A DNA stretch of 14,388 nt from an uncultured Collinsella sp. (GTDB lineage Bacteria; Actinomycetota; Coriobacteriia; Coriobacteriales; Coriobacteriaceae), in the NCBI GenBank assembly GCA_958431945.1, contig CAUASQ010000031.1, forward strand, positions 1 through 14,388, written 5' to 3'. The notes beneath the pieces were generated by a model that ran no database searches, was not told the DNA's origin, and saw nothing but the letters and a program-made list of their open reading frames with translations. A program made the translations under genes and the position numbers. How positions within the stretch are numbered: position 1 is the first letter of the stretch; every line of letters begins with the position of its first letter. Positions 1-6,616 of this stretch are shown piece by piece.

Positions 1-1022
1 TGTCGCAGATCATCGCCATGCGCTACGGCACCCTGCCCATCGTGCGCGAGACCGGCGGCCTAAAGGACACCGTGATCCCGTACAATGAGTTTACCGGCGA
101 GGGCACGGGCTTCTCGTTTAGTAACTTTAACGGCGACGAGATGGGCGACGCCGTGTTCCGCGCGGCACGCCTGTTCTGGGACAACCGCGAGGCCTGGGAT
201 CAGCTGGTCACGCAGGCCATGAGTCAGGACTTTAGCTGGACGCGCTCGGCCGACAAGTATCTGGACCTGTACTTCTTTATGCATCCGGAGATTGAGAGGC
301 CGGCGGCGGTTGTCAACGAGCCTGAGGCTGCAGCTGAGCCGGTGGCAGTTGAGGAGTCCAAGGCCGAGGAGAAGCCGATTGAGGCTGAGCCCGCAAAGGT
401 CGAGCCTGAGGTGAAGGCTGAGGTTGTTCCTAAGGCAGAGGCCGAGGTCAAGCCCGCTGCAAAGCCCGCAGCTAAGAAGACTACGACTCGTAAGACGACG
501 GCCAAGAAGGCTACGACAACCAAGGCTGCCGCAGCAAAGACGACTGCTGCCAAGGCAACGACCACGCGCAAGCGCACGACCGCCGCTGCCAAGAAGGCCG
601 CCGAAGCCGAGGGTGCTCCTGAGGTAAAGGCCGAGGTCGCCGAGGCCAAGCCGGCCGCCAAGGCTCCGGCAAAGACCGCTGCCAAGAAGACGACCACGAA
701 AGCAGCCACGACCAAGGCAGCCGCAAAGCCGGCCGCCAAGACCACCACGCGCAAGCGCTCTACGACGAAGGCCAAAAAGGACACAACCAAGACAGCCACT
801 CCCAAGGCAGAGGCCAAGGTCGAGGAAAAGCCCGCAGTAAAGGCTGAGCCGGCTCCGAAGGCCGCCGAGGTCAAGGCCGAGACCAAGGCTACCCGGAAGG
901 CAGAGGCTAAGCCCGAGCCTGCCAAGGAGACCCCGGTCTCCCCCGCCGCTCCGGCAGAGAAAAAGGCCCCGTCCAAGAAGACGTCCGTCCGCAAGGCAAC
1001 GGCCACCCGCAAGCGCCGCTAA
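1..1022 (+). CDS. glgA: Glycogen synthase GlgA, C-terminal part (5' end outside window), with long Lys/Ala-rich tail
   Basis: The reading frame is open from the window edge (first full codon at base 3, reading SQIIAMRYGTLPIVRETGG), so the start lies upstream. That segment and the following GLKDTV match the C-terminal GT-B lobe of bacterial glycogen/starch synthases (GT5), which transfer glucose from ADP-glucose to the non-reducing end of alpha-1,4-glucan in the cytoplasm. The enzyme fold ends in the usual way at 'DFSWTRSADKYLDLYFF' (to about base 285), which is where E. coli GlgA stops. Here about 240 more residues follow (bases ~300-1022): an acidic Glu/Ala/Pro/Val stretch, then two basic blocks rich in K, T, A and R, ending KATATRKRR. 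The tail resembles histone H1 or the mycobacterial HupB tail and is low complexity, so no fold is claimed. A strong terminator follows 32 bases later. The family call is secure; the role of the tail is unknown. Confidence 0.93.
   Translation, partial: SQIIAMRYGTLPIVRETGGLKDTVIPYNEFTGEGTGFSFSNFNGDEMGDAVFRAARLFWDNREAWDQLVTQAMSQDFSWTRSADKYLDLYFFMHPEIERPAAVVNEPEAAAEPVAVEESKAEEKPIEAEPAKVEPEVKAEVVPKAEAEVKPAAKPAAKKTTTRKTTAKKATTTKAAAAKTTAAKATTTRKRTTAAAKKAAEAEGAPEVKAEVAEAKPAAKAPAKTAAKKTTTKAATTKAAAKPAAKTTTRKRSTTKAKKDTTKTATPKAEAKVEEKPAVKAEPAPKAAEVKAETKATRKAEAKPEPAKETPVSPAAPAEKKAPSKKTSVRKATATRKRR
450..780 (+). repeat. Imperfect internal repeat encoding two basic K/T/A/R blocks of the GlgA tail
   Basis: Two similar segments, roughly 450-600 and 648-780, each encode a run of AAK/PAAK units followed by KKTTT(R)K and a TTTRKR(T/S)T motif. 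They are separated by a short acidic spacer (EAEGAPEVKAEVAEAKP). The DNA repeats are degenerate (many synonymous differences), which suggests an old duplication held by selection on composition rather than a recent slippage event. Boundaries are approximate. Confidence 0.6.
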
Positions 1023-1054
1023 TCCGGACGATTAAAACTTAATCCTCAACGCAA

Positions 1055-1086
1055 AAGAGGGCGCCCCCACCAGGCGCCCTCTTCTT
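1055..1086 (+). terminator. Rho-independent terminator of glgA
   Basis: A perfect 11-bp stem (1055-1065 with 1073-1083), GC-rich in its upper part, closes a 7-base loop (1066-1072). It is followed by a short, weak T-rich tail (CTTGGTT). It starts 32 bases after the glgA stop codon. Complementary A's before the stem mean it could also act on the opposite strand. Confidence 0.88.
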
Positions 1087-1113
1087 GGTTGAACTTCTGC
1101 ATTAATAAGAGGC

Positions 1114-1245
1114 CGGTTTACTACGACAAAATGGCTCCAGCTGACCACGGCAAGTAATCTACGAAATTGGCAACGCTTTTACCTGCGGTTTTAATATCAC
1201 CAAAATGCCTGTGGTTGAGATCATTCAATTCGTCGTAGTAAACCG
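1114..1245. repeat. 132-bp intergenic inverted-repeat element (arms CGGTTTACTACGAC)
   Basis: Perfect 14-bp terminal arms lie at 1114-1127 and 1232-1245. A second, imperfect pair lies inside at 1141-1152 (CTGACCACGGCA) and 1206-1219 (TGCCTGTGGTTGAG), in register with the outer arms, so the whole unit can fold into one long imperfect hairpin. It contains no credible ORF. The size and structure are those of a MITE- or REP-type element. It is one of five distinct long inverted repeats in the window. Confidence 0.8.
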
Positions 1246-1452
1246 AAGTACTTTTGTTTGGCTACAAACAGTATCGGTATAGGCGATTATGAATATCGCT
1301 ATAATTTGGATGGTAAAACGATTTTCTAGGACAACCGTTCGCCGATGGTAAACGGATGTTGTTTATACAGCCTGTGTACAACAGATATAATTATATCCTG
1401 TGCGTAAAGCCCATGGCCAGCATGCCATGATTCTATTGAACTGGACCGTACT
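1246..1452. other. Rest of glgA to amylase gap: AT-rich leader/promoter region without a gene
   Basis: Together with the element before it this fills the 369-base gap between the glgA terminator and the GH13-GH77 gene. It is clearly more AT-rich than the flanking genes and has no supported ORF. It holds several small dyads: TATAGGCGAT (1278-1287) against ATCGCTATA (1295-1303), a GTTGT...ACAAC dyad (1358-1382) and a 14-base palindrome (1384-1397). Two TATAAT hexamers occur, at 1300-1305 and 1386-1391. Confidence 0.6.
1358..1397 (+). promoter_or_regulatory. Candidate promoter with overlapping operator-like dyad for the GH13-GH77 gene
   Basis: TTTATA (1362-1367) and a perfect TATAAT (1386-1391) are spaced by 18 bases and would give a leader of about 55 bases. 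The -35 is only 4/6. It is embedded in a dyad, GTTGT (1358-1362) with ACAAC (1378-1382), and the -10 lies in the palindrome GATATAATTATATC (1384-1397). Such dyads would suit a sugar-responsive repressor, but no regulator family can be named. An alternative -10 at 1300-1305 lacks a matching -35. Confidence 0.35.
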
Positions 1453-4400
1453 ATGAGATTGATACACAACAGCCGTCTGCCGCAGTTTCGCACTCCGTTT
1501 GGCGCTGTGACCACAGGAACAACCCTTTCGCTCTCCGTGATTCTGGAGGACGCCGATCCCGCGCAGGCAACGCTTACGCTGCGCACCTGGGTCGATGAGA
1601 TCGGTGAGTCTCGGTATCCCATGACGCACGAGGGCGACGGCATATTTAGCGTAGAGCTCAAGTGCACCGAGCCCTGTCTTATCTGGTACAGCTTTATCTG
1701 CAATATCGAGGGCCAGCCCGAGGTTCGCCTGGGCGCACCACAGGGCCGCACCGGCGGCGAAGGCGTAACCTACGACTACGCCGAGGTGCCGTCATTCCAG
1801 GTCACCGTCTACAAACACCGTGAAAACCGTCCCACCTGGTACGAGCGCGGAATGGTCTACCAGATCTTCCCCGATCGCTATGCCCGCGACGAGCACTGGC
1901 GCGAGCGCACGCTGGCCGAGGTCGAAAAACCGCGTAAGGGCATTCAGCGCCGCATGGTCGAGGACTGGAACGAGCCGCCTGTGTACGAGCGCGCCGAGGA
2001 CGGCTCCATCAAGACCTGGGACTTTTACGGCGGATCGCTCAAGGGCATTCAGGAAGACCTGCCTCGCATCGCCGAGCTGGGCTTTACGGCCATCTACCTC
2101 AACCCCATTTTTGAAGCCGCGAGTAACCACCGCTACGACACCGCCGATTACACCAAGATCGATCCGATTCTGGGCACCGAGCAGGACTTTACTGAGCTGT
2201 GCGAGGCGGCCGAGAAGCTGGGCATTTCCATCATTCTGGACGGTGTGTTCAACCACACGGGCGACGATTCGATCTACTTCAACCGCTACGGCAACTACCC
2301 CGGCGTGGGCGCGTGGCAGAGCGAGGATTCGCCGTGGCGCGATGCGTTTTATTTCCACGAGGACGGCTCGTACGACTGTTGGTGGGGCGTGGGCAATATG
2401 CCCGCCATCAATGAGAGCTCCGAACTGGTACGCGAGCGGCTCCTGGGCAAGGACGGCGTCATTCGTAAATGGCTGCGCGCCGGCGCTCACGGCTGGCGCC
2501 TGGATGTGGCCGACGAGCTTTCCGATGACTTCCTGACCGAGATCAAAAAGGCCGTGCTCGCCGAGAAGCCCGACGCGCTGCTGCTCGGCGAGGTCTGGGA
2601 AGATGCCTCCAACAAGATCAGCTACGGCCATCTGCGTCGCTACCTGCAGGGCTCCGAGCTGGACTCTGCTATGGATTACCCCTTCCGCGACATGGTCATC
2701 GGCTTTTTGATGGGCTACAAAAACGCCTACCAAGCTGCCGAGGATATCGAGACCCTGCGCGAGAACTACCCGCGCGAGGCATTATCCTGCGCGCTCAATC
2801 TGCTGTCGAGCCACGACCGCCCGCGCATTATCTCGGTGCTCGGCGGCGGCCCCGACGAGTCGCAGCTGCCCGAGAGCGAGCGCAGCAAGTGGCGCCTGGA
2901 CGAGAACTCCATGGGCCTGGCAAAGAGTCGTTTTTGGCTCGCGACGCTCATGCAGATGACGTTCCCGGGTGTGCCTTCGATTTACTATGGCGACGAGTAC
3001 GGCCTTGAGGGACTCACCGATCCGGGCAATCGTCGCACCATGCCGACCAAGGAAAACCTGCACGACTTCGATACGCTTGCGATCGTCAAGAACGCATCTG
3101 CTGTGCGCCGCGCGTTGCCGTTTATGATCGACGGTGAAATCAAGGCCTTTGCGCTCAATGACGAAGTACTCGCTTATACGCGCACCGGTAAAGACGGCGA
3201 GTCCGCGACCGTCATCATCAACCGCAGCCTGCGCAATTCACACCGCGTGACGATTCCGGCGCTCGGCGAATGCGCGAGCGATGTGATTAGCGGTCACGAG
3301 TGCGAGATCCACAACGGCACGGTCACGCTCGACCTGTACCCGCTGGGTTCGTCGATCATCTATCACCACGCCGAGCAGCGCCTGCAGGAGCCGCTCGATC
3401 ACGGTGCGGGTGTTGTGTGCCATATCACATCGGTGCCGACCGACGACGGCAAGCCCGGTACGATCGGCGCGCCCACGCGTCGCTTTATCGACCATCTGGC
3501 CGCCATGGGCATGCGCTACTGGCAGGTTCTCCCCGTCAACCCCACGGACTTCTTCCGCTCCCCTTACGCCGGTCCTTCGGCCTTTGCAGGCAATATCGAC
3601 CTGCTACCCGAGAGCCACGAGGAGCTGGCAGCCGACTTTGAGACCTGGAAGGCCCGCGGCGGCGAGGATGCCGATCCGCTGTACACTGCGTTTAAACATC
3701 GCAATGCCGATTGGCTCGAGAAATACTGCGTCTACATGGCCGTTAAGAAGTACTTTGAGGGCGAGTCGCGCCATGATTGGCCGGCAGATGTCGCGCGCTA
3801 CAACGAGCATCTGATCGACGACAAGCGCTTTCACAACGAGGCCGAGCTTCAGGCGTACATGCAGTACCGCTTTGACCTGGCTTGGTGCGAGCTCATGAAC
3901 TATGCGCACAAGAAGGGCATCGAGGTTATCGGCGATATTCCTATGTACGTGTCCGACGATTCGGCAGACGCGTGGAGCGAACCCGAGAACTTCTGGCTGT
4001 CCGATACCGGCAAGGCGATTGAGATTTCCGGTGCACCGCCCGACAACTTTGCGCCCGAGGGCCAGGTGTGGGGCAACCCGACGTTCCGCTGGGACCACAT
4101 GAAGCAGAACGGCTATAGCTGGTGGATGGATCGCCTGCGTCGCACGTTCTCGCTCTACGACCGCGTGCGCCTGGATCACTTCCTGGGATTCCACAGTTAC
4201 TTTAGTATCCCCGCAGGCAAGGCTTGCGCCGAAGGTCGCTGGTTGGCGGGACCGGGCAAGGACCTGTTCCAGACCGCTTATGACGAGCTGGGTCCGCTCA
4301 ACTTTATCGCTGAGGACTTGGGCTATCTGACGCCCGGTGTTCGCGCCATGGCATCGACCTGCGGTTTCCCCGGCATGGACGTGCTGGAGTTTAGCGACTA

Positions 4401-4749
4401 CGACGTTCGTTGCGGTGTGCATCCCACGCCCGGCAAGATTCTGTACACCTCGACGCACGATACGTCGACGCTGGCCGGCTGGTGTACGCGTTCCTTTGCG
4501 GGCGGCGATGAACCGAGCGGTGTTGAGGTGGCGGCCAAGCTGATGAGCGACGCGCTGGCAAGCGACGCTCCCCTGGTGATGATGCCGCTGCAGGATGTCC
4601 TGGGGCTTGGCGACGACGCGCGCATGAACGTTCCGGGCGTGGCCACGGGCAACTGGACCTGGCAGGCTGACGAGGCAGACATTGCAGCCGCCGAGAACAA
4701 AACCGCACAGCTCCTGCGCAACAACCATAGATTCTGGGGCGAAGCGTGA
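1453..4749 (+). CDS. Fused GH13 neopullulanase/alpha-glucosidase-type enzyme and GH77 4-alpha-glucanotransferase
   Basis: A 1098-residue cytoplasmic protein (no signal peptide) that should hydrolyse alpha-glucans or maltodextrins and disproportionate the products. Residues ~1-125 form a beta-rich N-terminal module like those of neopullulanases. The GH13 barrel follows: YQIFPDRYA, region I DGVFNHTG (D263-H268), GNMPAIN (M316-N320, the MPKLN-like mark of the neopullulanase/cyclomaltodextrinase group), region II GWRLDVADE (nucleophile D351), region III LLGEVWED (acid/base E380) and region IV LLSSHDRPR (D455). A C-terminal beta domain runs to about 640. GH77 (MalQ) spans ~649-1098: GVVCHITSVP, PDNFAPEGQVWGNP, nucleophile D908 in VRLDHFLGF, E954 in FIAEDLG and D1003 in STHDTSTLAGW, ending with the usual MNVPGVATGNWTW and a closing RNNHRFWG. 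Both catalytic triads are intact. The start is the first in-frame ATG after a stop at 1405; its ribosome-binding site is weak (CTGGA). The neighbouring glgA suggests a role in glycogen or maltodextrin turnover. Exact GH13 specificity cannot be read from sequence. Confidence 0.93.
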   Translation: MRLIHNSRLPQFRTPFGAVTTGTTLSLSVILEDADPAQATLTLRTWVDEIGESRYPMTHEGDGIFSVELKCTEPCLIWYSFICNIEGQPEVRLGAPQGRTGGEGVTYDYAEVPSFQVTVYKHRENRPTWYERGMVYQIFPDRYARDEHWRERTLAEVEKPRKGIQRRMVEDWNEPPVYERAEDGSIKTWDFYGGSLKGIQEDLPRIAELGFTAIYLNPIFEAASNHRYDTADYTKIDPILGTEQDFTELCEAAEKLGISIILDGVFNHTGDDSIYFNRYGNYPGVGAWQSEDSPWRDAFYFHEDGSYDCWWGVGNMPAINESSELVRERLLGKDGVIRKWLRAGAHGWRLDVADELSDDFLTEIKKAVLAEKPDALLLGEVWEDASNKISYGHLRRYLQGSELDSAMDYPFRDMVIGFLMGYKNAYQAAEDIETLRENYPREALSCALNLLSSHDRPRIISVLGGGPDESQLPESERSKWRLDENSMGLAKSRFWLATLMQMTFPGVPSIYYGDEYGLEGLTDPGNRRTMPTKENLHDFDTLAIVKNASAVRRALPFMIDGEIKAFALNDEVLAYTRTGKDGESATVIINRSLRNSHRVTIPALGECASDVISGHECEIHNGTVTLDLYPLGSSIIYHHAEQRLQEPLDHGAGVVCHITSVPTDDGKPGTIGAPTRRFIDHLAAMGMRYWQVLPVNPTDFFRSPYAGPSAFAGNIDLLPESHEELAADFETWKARGGEDADPLYTAFKHRNADWLEKYCVYMAVKKYFEGESRHDWPADVARYNEHLIDDKRFHNEAELQAYMQYRFDLAWCELMNYAHKKGIEVIGDIPMYVSDDSADAWSEPENFWLSDTGKAIEISGAPPDNFAPEGQVWGNPTFRWDHMKQNGYSWWMDRLRRTFSLYDRVRLDHFLGFHSYFSIPAGKACAEGRWLAGPGKDLFQTAYDELGPLNFIAEDLGYLTPGVRAMASTCGFPGMDVLEFSDYDVRCGVHPTPGKILYTSTHDTSTLAGWCTRSFAGGDEPSGVEVAAKLMSDALASDAPLVMMPLQDVLGLGDDARMNVPGVATGNWTWQADEADIAAAENKTAQLLRNNHRFWGEA

Positions 4750-4793
4750 TAAAAGCCCCGATATAGGGTACAGTTACAGACGTTTGAATTTTT

Positions 4794-4818
4794 GCGGGCA
4801 GAGTAATCTGCCCGCTTT
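4794..4818 (+). terminator. Hairpin between the GH13-GH77 gene and fmdB: terminator or attenuator
   Basis: A perfect 9-bp stem, GCGGGCAGA (4794-4802) with TCTGCCCGC (4807-4815), closes a GTAA loop and is followed by TTTGT. It ends only about 20 bases before the fmdB start, so any fmdB promoter must lie upstream of it or transcription must read through. It therefore either ends the long gene's message partially or sits in the fmdB leader. Confidence 0.65.
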
Positions 4819-4837
4819 GTGCTGAAAAGGAAGTATT

Positions 4838-5074
4838 ATGGCGCGCTACGATTACAAGTGCTCGAGCTGCGGCAACGTGTTTGAGGTTGAGCATCCCATG
4901 TCCGAGACTCCCGAGGTCGTGTGCCCCAGCTGCGGTGCCCCGGCGGCCAAGACGTTCTCGGCCAGCGGCATTAAATTTGAGGGCAGCGGTTTCTACAACA
5001 CCGACCAGCGAAGCGGCGGCTCCAGCACCAACGCCACGAGCGGCTGCTGCGCCAATTGCCCGCATAGCCACTAG
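4838..5074 (+). CDS. FmdB-family zinc-ribbon protein (78 aa)
   Basis: A small protein with the FmdB/CxxC_CxxC_SSSS zinc-ribbon pattern: MARYDYKCSSCG at the start, then CPSCG, giving a four-cysteine site C8, C11, C29 and C32. The Gly/Ser-rich segment IKFEGSGFY(N)TD is typical of the family. The C-terminus adds a Cys/His cluster, GCCANCPHSH (C70, C71, C74, H76, H78), that could hold a second metal. The family is widespread and named after a putative regulator of formamidase genes in Methylophilus, but its function is not settled and nothing here links it to formamide. The start has a clear AAAAGGAAG ribosome-binding site about 6 bases upstream. It is + strand, convergent with rsmB, and ends at a strong terminator. 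Confidence 0.88.
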   Translation: MARYDYKCSSCGNVFEVEHPMSETPEVVCPSCGAPAAKTFSASGIKFEGSGFYNTDQRSGGSSTNATSGCCANCPHSH

Positions 5075-5082
5075 AAACCAAG

Positions 5083-5121
5083 CAGCCCCGCGATCAACGC
5101 CGATCGCGGGGCTGTTTCTTT
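5083..5121 (+). terminator. Strong Rho-independent terminator after fmdB
   Basis: A perfect 13-bp stem (5083-5095 with 5102-5114) with a 6-base loop (AACGCC) is followed by TTTCTTT. It begins 8 bases after the fmdB stop codon. It lies between convergent genes, and the opposite strand is also moderately T-rich after the stem, so partial bidirectional action is possible. Confidence 0.93.
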
Positions 5122-5142
5122 AGCTACCCAGGTTTCCTTATG

Positions 5143-5209
5143 AGTTGCGGTGAAATAAGGACTGTTTGGCGGGCAGAAGCGGCTTTTCAATCCCTATTTC
5201 ACCGCAACT
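5143..5209. repeat. 67-bp intergenic inverted-repeat element (arms AGTTGCGGTGAAATA)
   Basis: Perfect 15-bp arms at 5143-5157 and 5195-5209 are extended inward after one mismatch by GGA/TCC. The central loop of about 30 bases is unpaired. It sits immediately after the rsmB stop codon (minus strand) and is not followed by a T-run on either strand, so it is not a standard terminator. The arm sequence is unrelated to the other inverted repeats in the window. Confidence 0.75.
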
Positions 5210-5215
5210 TAGTCG

Positions 5216-6616
5216 TTACTTGTGGACCAGTCTGGCGCAGAAGTGGCCGTCGTAGGAATCGGCGTTTACGGGGACGCTTTGGAAGAGGCCACGATCGTTC
5301 TGGCGTACGGATACGAGTTTCTTGGCCTGATCGAACTCGGGGAGTTGCAGAATCTGTGCTTTGGAAAGCGGCGCCACGCTAAAGCCGGCACCCTCGGGAG
5401 AAGCAAGGAACGCGTCCACCAACTGTGTGTTCTCCTCGTCGAAGACCGAGCACGTCGCATAAATGAGCTCGCCGCCGGCTGCCACGCGCGTGGCAGCCTC
5501 TTTGAGCATCGTCAGCTGAAGCTTGGGTAACTCGGCCGTCACATCATTCTCGGTTAGGCGCCACGGGATCTCAGGATGACGGCGCATGGTTCCGGTGCCT
5601 GAGCACGGCGCATCGATAAAGACCGTGTCGAACTTAACCGTCTCGCCAAGCATGGCATCAAACGATGTGAGCACCTCATCAAGCTCGCAGACATCACCCG
5701 AAACCGTACGAACGCCCCGAATACCCGCCTTATGCAGGCGAGCGAGATTCAGATCGCACTTGCGATCATGCAGATCGAGCGCCGTATGCTGACGCTCATA
5801 GCCCGCACGCTTGGCCTGGCACATCATCACATAGGTCTTGGTGCCACGACCGGCACCAATCTCAAGGCAGCTACCAGGGCGCGTGGCAGCTGTGGCGATA
5901 AGCTGCGCATTGAGATCAGATGCCACCGCGGCAGCACGCTCAAACACACCCGAAGCAACGGTAACCTGGGCATCAACCGGGGCATGGCAGCCCGGGAAGA
6001 CAGGCGCGATGAGCTGCGAGATATACGGATCGGGCTTGGTCGCAAAGGCGTTCTCATGCAGGGCCAGCGGCGCGGGGGCCAGATTACCGGCAAAGCTAAG
6101 CGCGCCCTCCGGTGTGTCAAACGAAGCCATAATACGAGCGCACAGCCAACGCGGCAGACCCATCAGGCGCGACAGACGAACCAAGCGTCGCTCAGACTCG
6201 TCTACATCGGACGCAGCGGCAAAGTCCTCAACGTTGTCCGCGACCTTATGCAGCACGGCATTGGCCAAACCGGCGGCAGACTTAGCTCCGCTGCGCACCA
6301 GCTCAACGCCCTGACTCACCGCAACGCGGCCAGGCGTATGCAGATAGAGCATCTCGAAGGCCGAGATACGAAGCGCCATGCGAACACGCGGCGCGACCTT
6401 TTTAGGCTTATCAAGAAACTGGTCGAGCAGCTCGTCCAAAATACCCTGCGTGGCGGCCACACCAAGCGCCAAGCGGGCGGCAAAAGCGGAATCGCGCTGA
6501 TCAATAGCCTTGGCCGATGCGCGAAAGGACAGCACGTCGCGCGCATACATGCCGCGGCGATCGGCCTCCATCAGCACATCGAGCGCAAGCTTGCGCGCGG
6601 GAGACAACTTGTTCAT
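5216..6616 (-). CDS. rsmB: 16S rRNA (cytosine-C5) methyltransferase RsmB/Sun
   Basis: This 466-residue enzyme uses S-adenosylmethionine to methylate a cytosine of 16S rRNA (C967 in E. coli). An N-terminal NusB-like helical domain covers about residues 1-140. The Rossmann methyltransferase domain follows, with motif I as LEIGAGRGTKT (~251-261), DAPCSGTG with the release cysteine C338, and YATCSVF with the nucleophilic cysteine C389. The C-terminus DGHFCARL matches the usual DGFF-A-L ending. Motif I departs from the common D-AAPGGKT form. The ATG at 6616 is chosen over a GTG at 6631 because it gives the usual NKLSPARKLAL start and an ATGA overlap with the fmt stop codon, implying translational coupling. 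Confidence 0.93.
   Translation of the reverse strand: MNKLSPARKLALDVLMEADRRGMYARDVLSFRASAKAIDQRDSAFAARLALGVAATQGILDELLDQFLDKPKKVAPRVRMALRISAFEMLYLHTPGRVAVSQGVELVRSGAKSAAGLANAVLHKVADNVEDFAAASDVDESERRLVRLSRLMGLPRWLCARIMASFDTPEGALSFAGNLAPAPLALHENAFATKPDPYISQLIAPVFPGCHAPVDAQVTVASGVFERAAAVASDLNAQLIATAATRPGSCLEIGAGRGTKTYVMMCQAKRAGYERQHTALDLHDRKCDLNLARLHKAGIRGVRTVSGDVCELDEVLTSFDAMLGETVKFDTVFIDAPCSGTGTMRRHPEIPWRLTENDVTAELPKLQLTMLKEAATRVAAGGELIYATCSVFDEENTQLVDAFLASPEGAGFSVAPLSKAQILQLPEFDQAKKLVSVRQNDRGLFQSVPVNADSYDGHFCARLVHK

Noticed and set aside
224..1012. 262-codon minus-strand open frame opposite the GlgA tail
   Set aside because: Low-complexity mirror of the K/A/T-rich tail codons; the + frame continues the GT5 domain and ends at a terminator.
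3604..4728. 374-codon minus-strand open frame inside the GH13-GH77 gene
   Set aside because: Shadow of the GH77 domain; no family motif, no ribosome-binding site.
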